DNA of 64,000 bases. Origin: Lomentospora prolificans (lineage: Eukaryota; Ascomycota; Sordariomycetes; Microascales; Microascaceae). The notes below the pieces were generated by a model. The model made no database searches. It was not told the origin of the DNA and saw only the letters and a program-made list of their open reading frames with translations. The position numbers and the translations under genes are program-made. Below are positions 22,401 through 35,764 of the stretch, piece after piece. Location of the stretch: positions 1,612,001 through 1,676,000 of the forward strand of contig JARFXM010000003.1 of the NCBI GenBank assembly GCA_029532625.1, given 5' to 3'. Every line of letters begins with the position of its first letter. Within the stretch, counting starts at the first letter, position 1.

Positions 22401-23344
22401 TTAATTGCCCTTCTTGCCATTTTGAACAACCTTTTCGCGTTCGTCCTCTTCGCGAATCTCTCTCACAACCTTGACAAAGTGATTCGTACCAATTGCCGTC
22501 AGAATGTGCCACCATCCATGGAGTTCGAATAACCACGCCCAAGGGAGCCCAATTTCGGCTCGAAAAGCCCTAAGCTGCATGCATAACTCGAGGTCAATGT
22601 GCCAGAGAATGTAACCGACAAAGAAAATTCCCGAGGCTTGCCACCGCCTCTTGTTCCAAGACCGGACCTTGTCCTCGGGGAATTTGTGCTCCTGCCACTT
22701 GAATAGATACAGACAGCGAAACGTAAGCACAAGAATCTGAGTAGCGAAAGCTAGGGTATGGTAGATGATGGTGCCCGACCAGACGTAGAATACCGAAAAG
22801 CCACCGACGATGAGAGCCAAGAGGGCAGAGCTACGTAACCGCTGGGCGGGTGTAGCGCGAACAGTGAAAAGGCCATGAAGCATGGCTGAAGCCGCAAGGA
22901 GCATGGACAGGTCGTCGACATACTGAAGGTTCTGACGGAGAGAGGCGTGGAAGAGGAAGGACCCAATGCCGAGAATAATGAGAGAGATAGACATGAAGTC
23001 ATACTTGGGCTTGAAAAGGCCCTTACTGCCCGGACCGTACATGTATTGGAGGGCAAGTAGCACTGGGGCGGTGAGCGGTTAGATGTTGGGGGCATCATCG
23101 GAGGTCCGGGGTTTTTGTGACGATGAGCCTACCATAAGCTAAATTCGAAGTCGAATTGATGAATTCAGCGATATAGCGCGTTACAACGTAGTCCTCCTCA
23201 CAGAAGCTTAATCGCTTGTTAGAGATTTGTAATTGTGGTGACCGTCTCCGGGCGTTCAACTCACTTTGCTACGCTGGTGGGCGGGCTCCACGCGCCGTCC
23301 AGGGCGTAACGATCGCCATGGAAGATGCGATTGTGGTGGCCCAT
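22401..23344 (-). CDS. Alkaline ceramidase (YPC1/YDC1/ACER family)
   Basis: Three exons, 23344-23265, 23206-23133 and 23062-22401, give 271 residues. The upstream start was found by splicing: exon 1 gives MGHHNRIFHGDRY and ends at VA, and acceptor TTAAG at 23207 creates NFCEEDYVVTRYIAEFINSTSN across the junction, a hallmark of the family. Later marks are GSFLFHASLRQNLQYVDDLSML and WHILTAIGTNHF, whose His, Ser and Asp residues coordinate zinc and hydrolyse ceramide. Seven hydrophobic segments are visible, as expected. The enzyme releases fatty acid and sphingoid base from (phyto)ceramide in the ER or Golgi membrane. The gene is intact, in contrast to the decayed transporter genes just to its right. 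Confidence 0.92.
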
Positions 23345-23494
23345 GCTTGCACGGATTTTGCAGTGTCCGATGCGGTTATCTCGCGCGTGTTGAATAAGAT
23401 ATGAGATAAAATAAGGGCAAAGTCACCCCCAAAGAATTAGTGAAGGGTGGAAGAGAAAGGGAAAAAAAAGCCCCATGAAGTTAAAATTTAGAGG

Positions 23495-24910
23495 TTGGAC
23501 TTTTGGCGCAAGTTGGCCAAGTTCGACATCGTCGTCATGAAGGATCCGGCGCAGCCGGACAATTCACGCGCTGTTGGCTGCTCCACTCCACAGGCCCGCA
23601 GCAGGTGTATACAGTGTCTAATCCGGAATGCCGAGCGCCGTCCCACTGTAATAGCCACACTGTACCATCCGTTGATCATTGATTCATGTATGCCCTCAAC
23701 CTGGCCAAGCCCATTAAAACCCCACCAGTGATAGGACCTCCCCCCGAGACATTCCCCAATTCTCCTCTCCAGCCTTACTTTTTCATGCCTTTTTGCAGAA
23801 CTATCGGCAGGCGTGGGTCACTTCGTTGTTGTCGGAGTCTGCAGGTAAGTTCCTGGCCAACCGAAGTTTGCACGGCACTGGGCTATCGACTAACAGAAAT
23901 CGTGGTAATCCCGAATTATACTCTGGGCAGCGGTTGCCGGTTGCACCGTGTTACCTCGCAGGATTTCGCAAGCATTGGCGCGATTCGATACTTGCTTGGC
24001 TTCGCCGAGGGACCGGTTGCCCCTTCACTCACGATCTTCGCAAGCACGTGCTACAAATGACACGAAGTCCAATTCGCAAATTGCATCCACCGAACGATAC
24101 TCAGTTTAGGACTTCAGGACATATCGTTAACATGTGGCGGGATGCAGCATTCGGGTGTCGATGCTTGGCGTGTCTCAAATAGTTGGTGCCTTTTTAAGGT
24201 ACGTCATCGGCCTAGCTAAAATGCCCTTTGACACTTGGCGAGTCATGTTCATCGTCTGTGGTGGTCCGACTGTATTGGCCGACGTGCTCTTTATCATCCC
24301 CGTGGCACGAGACCCATCCGCAACTTGGCTTTTGAAAGAGTATGAGAGTCAAGTCGCGGTCCAGCGTTTAACCCTAGATCGTTTGACCAGAGACGGGACA
24401 GAATTTAGCATTGCGCAAGCGAAGAAGACACTTACGGATCCCAGGACATGGTTCACCAACTTTACCGCGCCACCTGTCATCTCAGCCATCGCCGCCCTCA
24501 TGGGCACCAACGTTACAGGTAACACCAAGCAGGTCAAGGGCAATACCGATGAGTCGGTTGTCAGTGCCGTATTCCTCGTATTCCCCTGTGTTGGCTATTT
24601 TGTTGGCCCGCAGTTGTGGCGACCCCAGGACGCGCCCTGATATACGAAGGCTTACGTCACGACGTCACGAGCATCGCGAGTTGGGTCTGTTTGCTTTGTG
24701 CGTTCTTGGTCTTCTGCATCAGTGGCCGCAGGAGTAACGTGAAGCGGGGTTGGGGCCAAATGGCTCGGAGCCCTTGGGTGTTGAAGTGGACGATGATCAT
24801 AGAGAGAGAGAGAGAGGACAAGTTAATTAGATATAACTCGTATGAATATGCCCATATACCCGTACACAGATGCATACACGAACCCCTATCCCATGAAACA
24901 TCGGACTTGG
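23495..24910 (+). pseudogene. Decayed MFS permease of the DAL5/allantoate type
   Basis: Fragments of one transporter appear in successive frames: AGKFLA (about 23845), FASIGAIRYLLGFAEGPVAPSLTIFAS (23960-24053), DAWRV-like VDAW near 24160, and a longer open stretch 24134-24640. That stretch holds LGVSQIVGAFLRYVIG, WRVMFIVCGGPTVLADVLFIIPV, DPSATWLL and NFTAPPVISAIAAL. The order matches the middle and second half of anion:cation symporters of the DAL5 group (allantoate, nicotinate and similar organic anions). The N-terminal third is barely recognisable, and the last helices (SIASWVCLLCAFLVFC) lie in another frame near 24680-24720. Frameshifts and stops rule out a working transporter. Exact ends are uncertain. 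Confidence 0.65.
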
Positions 24911-25725
24911 CGTATTGATACTTTTATAAATCTCCGTCGGTTAACATGATATACACGCAAAACTGGTCATTTCCCGCTGAATGTCCGAAATTCTTCATGG
25001 CTCCATAACCAAGCGATTTCTGCGCTATTTTTTAGTTCCTTGAGGCCTCACGTCTATCTTCAACAATAGACCGCACGAGAAACCGGCTACATAATAGTTC
25101 AAAACATGATAAAATTGGTAAAACGGCGACCAACCAACTCTCGCGCACCCGTGCATGCATCGAACACATGGCTGCGGTCCATGCTGACCGCCGCTGTGGA
25201 GCATTGTATTGATAGTTTCAGTTATATTACCAAGTGCTGGGCAAGCTTGATTGAGGTTCGGTATCATATGGACTGTTTACAGGGTACCTGACTAGGGGTC
25301 AATGACTGACCTTCAAGTCGAAAGATAGACTACAAACTATATAGTCACCCTGGTCAATCAATCCGAAAAAGAACAGTCGTTTCGCATAATCGGGTTAGCA
25401 TCCCATTTGGAGGGCTGTGGCTGTTATCTGCTGGATGGGGCGTGTAACATGGGATCACACGTCCGTTGGTTCCACGACTTGATTCGTATCTGTTGATCTC
25501 TCCGATTGATATCGGAATGGGCCTCGATGCACCCTTACTAAATTGAGACAAAGTGCGTGTATGCTATTTTGCTCTTCATCTCGGTGAGCAAATCTGGCAA
25601 CACGAGTTGTGCTGGAAACCAACGACAAGCTGGGTGTTGCAGTTGACCTGGTTTCTCTTCTTGGGGTATTGGGTCTATCATAACTGTCCGTTCTCGCACA
25701 CAGATGTTTAATCAGACCTTCCAGT
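24911..25725. other. Spacer between two transporter pseudogenes
   Basis: No gene is supported. The stretch is AT-rich with many stops, and could include unrecognisable 5' sequence of the ABCC pseudogene. Confidence 0.4.
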
Positions 25726-28700
25726 GTGGTGATTCTCTACCTTTTAGCTAGCTTGATACGCACTGTTCTGGGGTTAGCCGCGTCATGTACGTGGGCTTAC
25801 AGGCTCAGGGATCCTTCCGTCCAACAACTCGAAATAGCCAGGGTTTGCGCTTTATTCGCACTTCTTGTGCTGGAATGCCAACCCAAAGTATCCGCATTGC
25901 GGGTAAGAGAGCATGGGCTATCCCCCAAGGACACAGTCGGTGTTTTCAGTGCAACATTCTTCTAGTGGATGAACCCCATACTTCTTCTGGGAAGCAAAGC
26001 GGCATTGAAGGCTGACAGTCTCCCTTGTCTTGACAAAAGGCTGCTCTCTCCGGCCGTACTCCGCCGATTGATATTACGTTCTTGGGACCAAAGAGGTAAG
26101 GCGCTCTATTCCGGAGAATCAACTTATGCTGATGATTGTTGTCCCTCAATTTCTAGACAAGCCCGAGACCAGAATGAAATTAGCAAGGGTCCTTGTTCAC
26201 TGCCATTTTGGCCCTTTCTTGTCGGACATCTTGCCTCGCCTATGCCTTATAATTTTCTGATACGGCCAACCATTGCTCACCCCGTTATACAATTCGTTTC
26301 ATCACTCAGTCGCGGCTAGATATAATGATGAATCATGTGATGGGTACTGGATATTGTTAGCTGCGGTAACAGTCGACTTCGGCTTGGCGGTAAGTGGGTT
26401 GTTTTTTCCGTCTGATAAATTTAGCGTTCCACAAAACACGCACTTACACAGAGCCGAAGATCTCAAGCGCGAAGTACCAACATAGACTTAAATCGACTGG
26501 AGCTCATGTCGCAAGGGTCCCTCATCACCTTGCTGTACAACAAAGCCACTTCAATCGACTCGAGCATCTCTATCTCCAAGAGAGTATTGACTTTGATTAA
26601 TACTGATGTGGCAGTGTCTGCGATACAGGATCAGTATTCCACGAAGCCTGGGCGCAAGCAATCGAGGTTATCGTAGGATTGGCGTTACTGGCTGGTCAGG
26701 TCGACTTGATATGGCCGCTGCCCAGCTTGATTATTGCCGCCAAGCTTATTCCGTGTTAATACGCGAATGATCATATACAACTAACCGGGTCTCAAGTCTG
26801 CTCCCGGGTCAACCGCTTCGTAGCCCAAAACATACGATGTAGACAAGGCAAGTGGAATCAAGCAACGCAGAATCGCATCTCAGCGCTCAGTTCATTCCTG
26901 GGCTCGACGAAAACCATAAAAGCGGTTGGTTTATCGGAATCAATAGTGGCATACGTAACAAAACTACATTAGGCTGAGATAGATGCCAGCATACAGGTAA
27001 GGTGGATGAATGTGGCCTATAATGCCAGCGGTATGTGTCTCCCCAAGCCTTCACGAGCAGTCGGCAAGTAGACTTATATACATTAAGCCAATGTTCCTGG
27101 GATATTTTCTCCTGTTTTGGCAATGTGCGTATTTGCCCTTATTCCGAGCCTTCATTGGTCTAATATAAACGCCGAAACAGCCCTTACAACTATTGCCATC
27201 TTGGCCATGGTAACGCATCCCGCCAACGTGATTATGACAATTGTACCGCGAACCGTCACTTCTTTTTCCAGCTTCAAGATAGTGCAGGATCATTTGCTTG
27301 AACCTGTATGCAGTGACCCAAGACAGGAAATAATACCGCTCCAAAGGGCTCAGCGAACTGAAGACGGCATCCTTCATCTCAGCAGTGTCATCGTTTCTGG
27401 ACGCTCAGAATCAGCGCCACTGCTGAAGAATAATATTACTCTTAAGCTACGCGGAAGCTACTCTACAGTTTTGGCTGGCATGATTGGCAGTGGCAAATCT
27501 ATCTTGCCTAGGACAATTTTAGGGAGATGTCACTTGCAGTGGGACCATCATGACGGGATCTAGGAATATTAGCTTCTGCGACCAAAAGGCATGGATACCC
27601 TCTAGCAGCATTAAAGACGTGAGAACAATTTTTCCGGAAAATGTTGACGATAATAGCTTTCTTTAAAAAAAAAAAAAAAGGTACATGCCTGCTGTCTCGA
27701 GCATGACCTCGAAAGACTCCCTAACGGAGCACTGACGCCCGTTGGCAGTCAAGGCACTATTCTTTCCGGAGACCAACGGCAACGCTTTGTAAGTCTTGAA
27801 GATCTCGGGTAAGGCCTTGGGTGCTTTTGTTCTAACTTGAACCTAGGCTTGGCCCGTCTATTATATTCCAGGGCAGAAATCATGGTCCTCGACGACGCGC
27901 TTAGTGCCCTAGACGTAAACACGGAAAACCAAGTAGTTTCGAGGCTATTTGGTCCCACAAGATGGTTCAATCAGACAAATACAGCCGTGCTATGGATCAC
28001 AAATCGAGGTAAATGCCCAAGGACTATTCAGACTGATAGTCGCTTGAGGCCTTTTAGACTTCGAAACTCCGTACTTACATGAGTATAGCCCAGGATTTAG
28101 CACAGTAGATCATGTCGTGATCCTAGAAAATGGCGAGAGTAAGGTCGAAGGGTCATGGGAGAAAGTTAAAGCGCTTTCGAGGGAGATGAAAAAGTTCATT
28201 TTCAGTCACTCATCGCCAGATGAGGCGCACATTGACTCTACAGACATAACACAAGCCCGAGCTAACCACGACGCCGAAGAGGATCTAGAGAGGCAAGCTG
28301 GGGACTTTTGTTATTTGGTAGGTTTCAATCTCCCCTGAAGAAACCCAGAGTGAGCTCAGCTAGTCAGGATACTACATAAAATCAACCGGGGTGCTTAATA
28401 CCCTCATTCTTGCAGGATGTACCGCAAGCTACTCGTTCTTTATCACCTTTCCTCAATGTTTAATCAAGTGGTGGACGGAAAGCGACGGTTCCCACGCAAT
28501 ATATTACATGGTTGGCTACTTCTGCCGTGCTTTCCTGGAGTGGCCCTCGACCGACGGGTCCATGTGGTTGGTTTTATTCCTTCTCCTTGACACGATGATC
28601 AACCCAGTTACATGTATCTTGAAACTGGCTCTACAGATCGGCATTTATCCTGTTAGCACCTAGGTCAGGCACGATGTTGCATTAGTCTTTACTCACTATG

Positions 28701-30500
28701 ATTTTTGACTAATGATATGTTCTCTATAATACCCATCATCATCGACACATAACTTAGGTCTAGGGCACCGGTATCATATTTCTCAAGGACAGATACTAGA
28801 ATAATTCTCAACAGGATCTAGTAATATCTTACCTTTTCGCCTCGAATTATATAGCTAGTATCTGTCTAGATTCAGCCAAGGGATTAGGCTCATCGATAGG
28901 CAGCTTCCATCTGCATCAAGTCATTATTCACCCGTAAGCAAAGCCAAATATTTCGCGTGCATCAACTTTTAGCCTAACCAAGGTAGAACCTTTCAAAATG
29001 ACGATGAAGGTCTTGTTATTGGTAAACGTATAGAAAGTGCTGATTGCGTCGCTGTTGGTTTGCGATCTTGTGGTATACAGGTCCAGCATGTTTATCTCCG
29101 GACTTCGCGGCAACTTCGTGTCCTCCAGCTCGAATCCCAATCAAGGCTGTATATAGATTTCTTAGAAACTTAGTAATCGCTTCTTTCCAAATCACCATGC
29201 ACCATCACAATTATTCTTCTAACCTTTATTGGTACATAGATTGAGGGGCTTATCACACTTCGGGCCTTCAAGTGGGAGCGAAGCTTGGAAACGAGAAATC
29301 TTCACAATATGGACAAAGCCCTCCGCCCACAATATCTGCTGCTTTGCTTTCAAAGATGGCTCAACATTGTACTTGATCTAGTTGTGAGGTTCCATCGCCG
29401 TGGGGTTGATAACTATTGCTGTGTACTGGAAACATACAATGGGAGTGAGATTGGGGCCGCTTTGAACCTAATCTTAGTCGCTAACGCCATTCGATTTGTG
29501 GAGTCATGAACATCGCTTAAAATTCCACTTGGGGCTATAGCTCGATTGAGGAGTGTTGAGTTGCATACTCCCCAAGAAGCGCAGGCTGGAGAGGACTATG
29601 TCCCTGATGCCTCGTGGCCACATTCTGGAGAGTTGGAAATCATAAACCTCCGTGAAGGCTATAGCTCAGACCGCCAAGTTCTCAAGAACATCGAGCTCCA
29701 TGTTCGATGCGGTCAAAAGCTAGTAATATGTGGACGAACAGGAAGGTAAGTGACGTATTCTGGAACAAGGCTTCTTGTAGCTGGTGGTTCGGCTTGACTG
29801 ACATAGGGATGAATTGGCTTTTTTTTTTCTTTTTTTTGTTTACGCGTGCGTAGTAAAAGAGTACAATATTCCTTGCTCTCTTGCGCGCCTCATTGACAAC
29901 AGCTCGGGCTCAGGCAAAACCGACGGCGTAGACTTGGCTCGAGTTCTGCGCAATATTGTTCGCTAATGGTGCTTCACATCACATTGCCCCAGAATCTTTC
30001 TTCTTGCCAAAGGGACCCTACTGGACAACCTCGATCCTTCTTTTGTTGTGTCTGAGGACACTATCAGAGCCATTCTCCTTAAATTTGGGCTCTGGGGCCA
30101 TGTATTCTCCACGGACAATAACGACGGCGTTGACATCCTGCACCGGGATCTATCATCGTTACCAATCCTTTCGGCGGGCCAATCCCAGCTTCTCACGATG
30201 GCACGAGCTGTGGTCAAAAAGTATGCGATTGCGGCTTCAGGGAGGTTTTTAGATCCGTACAATGTATTACCCAAGCCAGTGCTCCTCTTGGACGAACCCA
30301 CTGCGTCGCTAGATCCAGCCCCTGAGTCCAAGATACATGAGCTCATTGACACAGAATTTGTTGAGAAAGGCTGTACCTATATAATTTTTCACAGGTCAAG
30401 CGTTTTGTCCAACGATGCGCGACCTAATAGGGACATCATCGCATGGATTCAGGACGGCTCCATGGTGGAAGTTGGCAATCCTGGGGAGATAAGGACCTAA
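25726..30500 (+). pseudogene. Decayed ABCC (MRP-type) multidrug transporter
   Basis: Two nucleotide-binding domains can be traced in order. NBD1 has GMIGSGKS (27477-27500) where GPxGSGKS is usual, a degenerate signature ILSGDQRQRF (about 27760-27792) and Walker B EIMVLDDALSALD (27876-27915). NBD2 has LVICGRTG and SGSGKT split by an intron-like insert (29745-29905), then ILSAGQSQLLTMARA (30166-30208) and PVLLLDEPTASLDP (30276-30318). Before each domain are broken hydrophobic segments of the two TMDs (for example VVILYLLASLIRTVLG near 25725 and GCTASYSFFITFPQCLIKWW near 28410). Stops and frameshifts occur throughout, including an A14-like run at 27665-27679 and a T-rich run near 29820. Most of TMD2 (28.7-29.3 kb) is unrecognisable. 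Intact members are about 1,450 residues and export conjugated organic anions or drugs. Confidence 0.75.
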
Positions 30501-33500
30501 AAGATTTCTCATCTATGGAATGGCGTGAGGATTGGGAGGAGGAGCTCCTTGATATTACCCCATTTGATAGATTCGTCTATTAAGTGCCGCTAAATTCAGA
30601 GATGAAAACAATCGTCGAATAACCTTGAATAGATCAGTCAACCTTCCCTTAAGCAAACTATCACACGATGCCTCTCCTTCGTCTTACAGCCAATGCAAGC
30701 AGACTCGACGCGGTAAGATGTGCAAAACCAAGCCAAATACCCATCAAGAACGAGACTTGGCTTAAAATTAAGAAAACGTAACCACATGCTCTAACAAAAC
30801 AGTATTTTCCCGCCCCCTTGTTGAGATAGGGGCGGGTCAACAACAGCTACTATAGAACAGCTTAGACAAAGAAAGCAACACACGATGCCTTGAACAACAA
30901 GTGGCTATAATGGGTCGTGGCTCCATTTCTAATAATAATAAGTTGCCCAGTGTCATACTTATATATTGCCGGTTGAAGACGTAGAGCCTGCACTAATCTT
31001 CTATCGTAGACGTATATGTTCGTATCGCTGGCACTATGGTCCAGAATGGTGTCCTCGAACCGCTGGGGTTAAGGTTCCGAGGCTTCCCTCATGCTCATTT
31101 CTCGTATTCTACAGCAGTCTTGGTTTCAGGAGAACTCGGACTCGAGCCCCTTTTAATAGCGTGGGGGGAGCAGGAGCCCTATCCCAGGCGAGCTAGAGTT
31201 CTCGTCAAGGTATTGACATCTCTTAACGTTATTTGCCGATTTTTGAGTAGAGGTTGCAAGTAGAAGGATCCACAGGTGTTAAGAGACGCCTGAATGCCGA
31301 CGACGCATTAAAGTGTTGACCAGAATAATGGTGTTGTACAGCCAGGTTGCTTGACGTGGGACACAGGACAGCATGGTGCTGAAGGGTGCGGAGTACGAAA
31401 TTCAATCGGTCTACGTCGTGTACCTGCATTTTGACTAATTTATCGGGACACATCCCTCAGGATTAGGAGCATCGCTCCCATCAGGGGTTAGGCTCGTACA
31501 AAGGGCTCACATGCGCCTCGGCGACCGGAGCTTCTACTTGGCTCCAAATCGTGATATTGAGCGTGTTGGATAGTGAGGATGCTTCGTGCTGCGAAGAGTG
31601 AGCAAATTTGGAAGGGCTGGTCTCAAATAATTCAAGAAAATCAGGGCTCTGGAGTTTTCAGCCCGATATATCGCATGACATGAATGCCACTCTCACATGG
31701 CGGTTTGAGAGTTGGCAACAGTTTGGTGTGCCAGAATGGCGGAAATGGTTAGCTGGTGAAGAATCAATGTTGGACCGGGAGAGGTTACTTTGGGTGACTA
31801 AGCCTGGGCAGCGCCAAGACATAGCACAATGTTCTGGCGAGGACAATCCGGGAGGAATAGGATCCCTCGTAATCTCACGATGCGCACTATTTTTGTCCGT
31901 TGTGCTTGGCTTGTTCCCTCGAAGGAACCATCATGACGGCGCCAAGCCCTTAGCTTTAATACGAACCGCCAGCGAAAATCCCATACGATTATCTCCGACG
32001 GGGTCACGCATTGATTCCCTGATGGATTGAAAATAATAGCATAAACTCGTCTGTTGGACGAGCGCAAGAGGCCCTCGGTCAAAGGCGGTGGGTGACCCAT
32101 GCTGATGCAACTCTCGAAAACGAAGGGAAAGGGCCGATGCTAGGTAGCGCTGCCGGATTGCCGGGATCCCCTCGTGTTGTACGAGCCAAGTAAAAAAAAT
32201 GAGAGAACGGGAACACTCTCCTCTCTCCGTACGAGGTGAGAAATAAATGCGCATCTGAACCAACGACGGAGTCTCGAAAATTCGTCAGACACCAGAACGG
32301 GTTTGTTCCAACTCGAGAGGCACCGTTGATTCAATACGAAGGTCTGTCAGCTAGGTTGTCATGTAGACCGTGCAGCATTGCCCCGAGTTTTGTGGCAAAC
32401 GGAGAAGCCTTATTTTCCTTCCTTCATAGGGCTAGGCACATCTCGTAACGACCCCAAAGGATCAGCGTGGAGCGACACTGGATGGAGCAATGGAGGGAGG
32501 GTGCCGCCAATCAACAAGCATTGAGATTGAGGCCCAGACCGTTGATGAGCGCCGGCTGCAGGGAATCCTTCGCTCTTCAAATGTTCCGGTACCGCAAATT
32601 GCCCAAATTGGCGAGCCAAAGCCAGCGTCAGGTGGGCGACATTCGTGTGTCTGTCCAATTGCAACCGACACTGCCTCCCCGCACGTGCAGGGCACAAGCA
32701 TAAGGTCATTTCTACAAGCCTGTCAGCGAAAACGGGCCAACCACAGCGAACCGTTGGCCTCTTCCCTCAAAACCTTAGTTTCCACTGATGCCCCTCAGCC
32801 CGCCACGCCGTCTGCTTTTGGCACAGTAAGCCTGACCTAGAGTGCTTTTTTAATTTACCCTTGCAGGCGTCGGCGGCGCAGGGTCGAGCCAACAGAACGC
32901 GCTCTGCTCCTGAGCTTGATGGCGACTAATTTGTTTGCAGACAGAGGTGGAGCAGAAAACGACTTTCGCTGGCAGGAGCAAAACGCCTTTTAAAATTACT
33001 TAGGCGTCAACAGAGCGAAGAATCGAAAAATAGGGTATCCCCAAAGGGGGCTTATCTTTCTTTCCCTGAGTCCCCTTCATGAGCAAGCGAATGGTTACAA
33101 AACTAGCTTGAAGGAAGGATGCGCAGCTCCTGCTCCTTGGTCGAACCCCTCTTCGGTGCAGCGCAGAGCGGAGTGAGAGAACGGTGATGGTCTCCGCGCG
33201 TGCCAAAACGGACGTCGCTGGATTTGGCAAGTGGAACTGTCTTGCTTCAAGGCCTCCCCATGGGGGATTGGGAAAGGATACAAATATGAAGGATTACTTG
33301 TTGACACAGGCAGTTACTGCATGGTTTGCAGGTCAGACTGAACCCACTCAGCGTGTGACAGAAAGGAATGTCCCGCCAGCCCAGCAGCAATCAGGCCAAC
33401 GGTACCAATTCCTCCGGCTGCTTTATGCCTGTTGGCCCGCGTGAGGAGAAGGCACAAAGAGCCAAGTCTTTACCATACGAGAAGGTCTCGTATTATTATA

Positions 33501-33917
33501 AAATGGCCCGTCAAAGTCCCTCGCCGCTGACAGGGGTGTGTCCAGCCCAACCCATTTGGGAATATCGCAATATAAACTGCGCTTGCAATGACTGGAGAGT
33601 GAGACCGGATGGAAGCACGAGTACCACGTTCCTATCCCTTTTTCGGTTTTATTCCATCTGTGATTAGCTGCGGCCCTGCCCACAAAGGAGAGACGTCAAC
33701 ACCATCTCGCCTCTTCGGGACCCTCAAGCGAACGGCTAGCCGACGGACCCTCAAAAATAGCAAAAGCAGCGGCTGACCCACCCCCATTTCCAACGGCCTG
33801 GACCTTCTTCCAACGGTTTTTCTCCAGCACATCGAGAGAATCGTCGCCCTTCGTTTTATTTATTTTCTTTCTTTTCTGTCGCCGTTGTGAATCATTAATA
33901 TTCCGGACGAGCACACG
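30501..33917. other. 3.4-kb gene-poor stretch
   Basis: The largest frame is 31608-32030 (140 codons; contains WRFESWQQFGVPEWRKWLAG). It has no family resemblance and no splice continuation. The part 33000-33917 probably includes the promoter and leader of the GH5 gene, with C/T-rich sequence near 33830-33880. Confidence 0.45.
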
Positions 33918-35764
33918 ATGGAAGCCAAGGCAAACCCAGATCTTTTGGCGAGGAGGAGGAGGAAAAAGATTCTATGTAAGAACAATTACCATTTGTTGGT
34001 GCTGCCTCCGTCGGGACTTTGGAACTGGGGGCGCATTTTCCTAGCGCATGCTTCGCTCTTCATTTCGCGTCCCGGATCGCTAACACCTGTACTATTCTAG
34101 GGGTCGTGGTGGGAGTCCTCGCTGTTGGAGTCAGCGCAGCCGTTGTGGTGGCAGTCCTCCTCAGTAAAAAGATCATTCCCCTTGGTGGCAACTCGGATTC
34201 GAGCGTCTCCTCGGCTGATGATAGTTCAGGCACCGGCAAGATTGGCCCCGGCTCAGGCTCGAACTCGGGCTCTTCCGGCTCGAACCCCGGATCCGACAGC
34301 GACGCGGAACCCGTCGAGTGTTCGACCGCTGACGACATCCCGTCCGAGTACAAGGACACCTGGTTGGACCCCACGTCTTGGTACGATATGACGGGATTCA
34401 ACTGCTCCTTCACCGCCGAGCTCGTGGGTGACCTCCCCGTCGTCGGTCTCAACTCCAGTTGGGACAACTCCGCCAAGGCGAACCCGAACGTTCCCGCGAT
34501 TGAGGATTCCTGGGGCGACTACACGAAGCGGCCGATTCGCGGCGTCAACCTCGGAGGATGGCTCTCGCTCGAACCCTTTATCACCCCGTCCCTCTTTGAT
34601 TATGATTCCAAGCTCGGCATTGTCGACGAGTATTCACTTTGTAAGCATCTCGGCCCCGAAAAGGCCGCCGAAACCCTAGAGAAGCACTACGCCACCTTCA
34701 TTACCGAGGACGACTTCAAGGCCATCGCCGATGCCGGCCTCGACCATCTCCGCATCCCATTCTCGTACTGGGCCGTCCAGACTTACGAAGGCGACCCGTA
34801 TGTCCCCAACGTGTCGTGGCGCTACCTCCTCCGCGGCATCGAGTGGGCCCGAAAGTACGGTCTCCGTATCAAGCTCGATCTTCACGCTCTCCCCGGTAGC
34901 CAGAATGGCTGGAACCACAGCGGCCGCTCCGGCAAGATCAACTTCATCGAGGGCACCGACGGCGCCCAAAATGCCGAGCGCGCCCTCGACATCCATAAGA
35001 AGCTCGCCACCTTCTTCGCCCAGGATCGGTACAAAGGCGTCATCGCCTTTTACGGCCTCGGCAATGAGCCCGGCCGCGACATTCAGATGGGTCCTCTTGT
35101 CCAGTGGACCGACGAGGCCTTTAACGTCGTGAGCAAGGCCGGTCTCGATGTGCCCCAGATCTTCAGCGACTCCATGCGCGGTCTCCCCACGTGGCAGGGC
35201 CAGCTCAGTGGCCACGGCGACAAGCTCGTCATCGATACCCACATGTACGCCATTTTTGATCCGAACCTGATCGCCATGGAGCACTCCAAGAAGATCTCCC
35301 TCGCATGCAAGGACTGGGCCAGCCTCGTTTCCAACAGCATGAGCGGCTCCGGTGGCTTTGGCCCTACCATGGTCGGCGAGTGGTCCCAGGCTGATACTGA
35401 CTGCACGCTTCACCTCAACGGCGTCGGTATGGGCACCCGCTGGGAGGGCACCTTCCAGGATACCGTCGGTACCCCCCGCTGCCCCGCTGGCGACGACTCC
35501 TGCAGCTGCGAAAAGGCCAACGCCGACCCTTCGACCTACAGCGACGAGTACCGGCTGTTCCTCAAGACGTTTGCCATCGCCCAGATGGACGCCTTTGAGA
35601 AGTCCTGGGGCTGGTTCTACTGGACGTGGAAGACCGAGTCCGCGCACCAGTGGAGTTACGAGGCCGGTCTTAAGGGCAAGTTCATGCCCGAGATCGCTTA
35701 CGACCGCGACTGGGACTGCTCCAAGGCCGTCCCCAGCTTTGGCAAACTCTCCGAGACGTTTTAA
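33918..35764 (+). CDS. Membrane-anchored exo-beta-1,3-glucanase, GH5_9 (EXG-D type)
   Basis: Two exons, 33918-33975 and 34101-35764, give 573 residues. Exon 1 encodes a short cytosolic tail (MEAKANPDLLARRRRKKIL). Exon 2 opens with one transmembrane helix (about residues 20-40, WVVVGVLAVGVSAAVVVAVLL), so the protein is type II membrane-bound. A Ser/Gly/Asp-rich stalk (about 50-95) precedes the GH5 catalytic domain: RGVNLGGWLSLEPFITPSLF, LDHLRIPFSYWAV, KLDLHALPGSQNG, the acid/base YGLGNEPG (Glu about 342) and the nucleophile MVGEWSQA (Glu about 446), followed by WTWKTE. Such enzymes trim cell-wall beta-1,3-glucan by releasing glucose from non-reducing ends. The layout matches the D-type glucan 1,3-beta-glucosidases of Aspergillus. 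The gene is intact and GC-rich, unlike its flanks. A long antisense frame over it is a codon-bias shadow. Confidence 0.93.

Noticed and set aside
31608..32030. 140-codon ORF with Trp-rich start
   Set aside because: No family resemblance and no splice extension; left as part of the gene-poor stretch.
34676..35647. 323-codon minus-strand ORF
   Set aside because: Antisense shadow of the GC3-rich GH5 gene, which has clear catalytic motifs.
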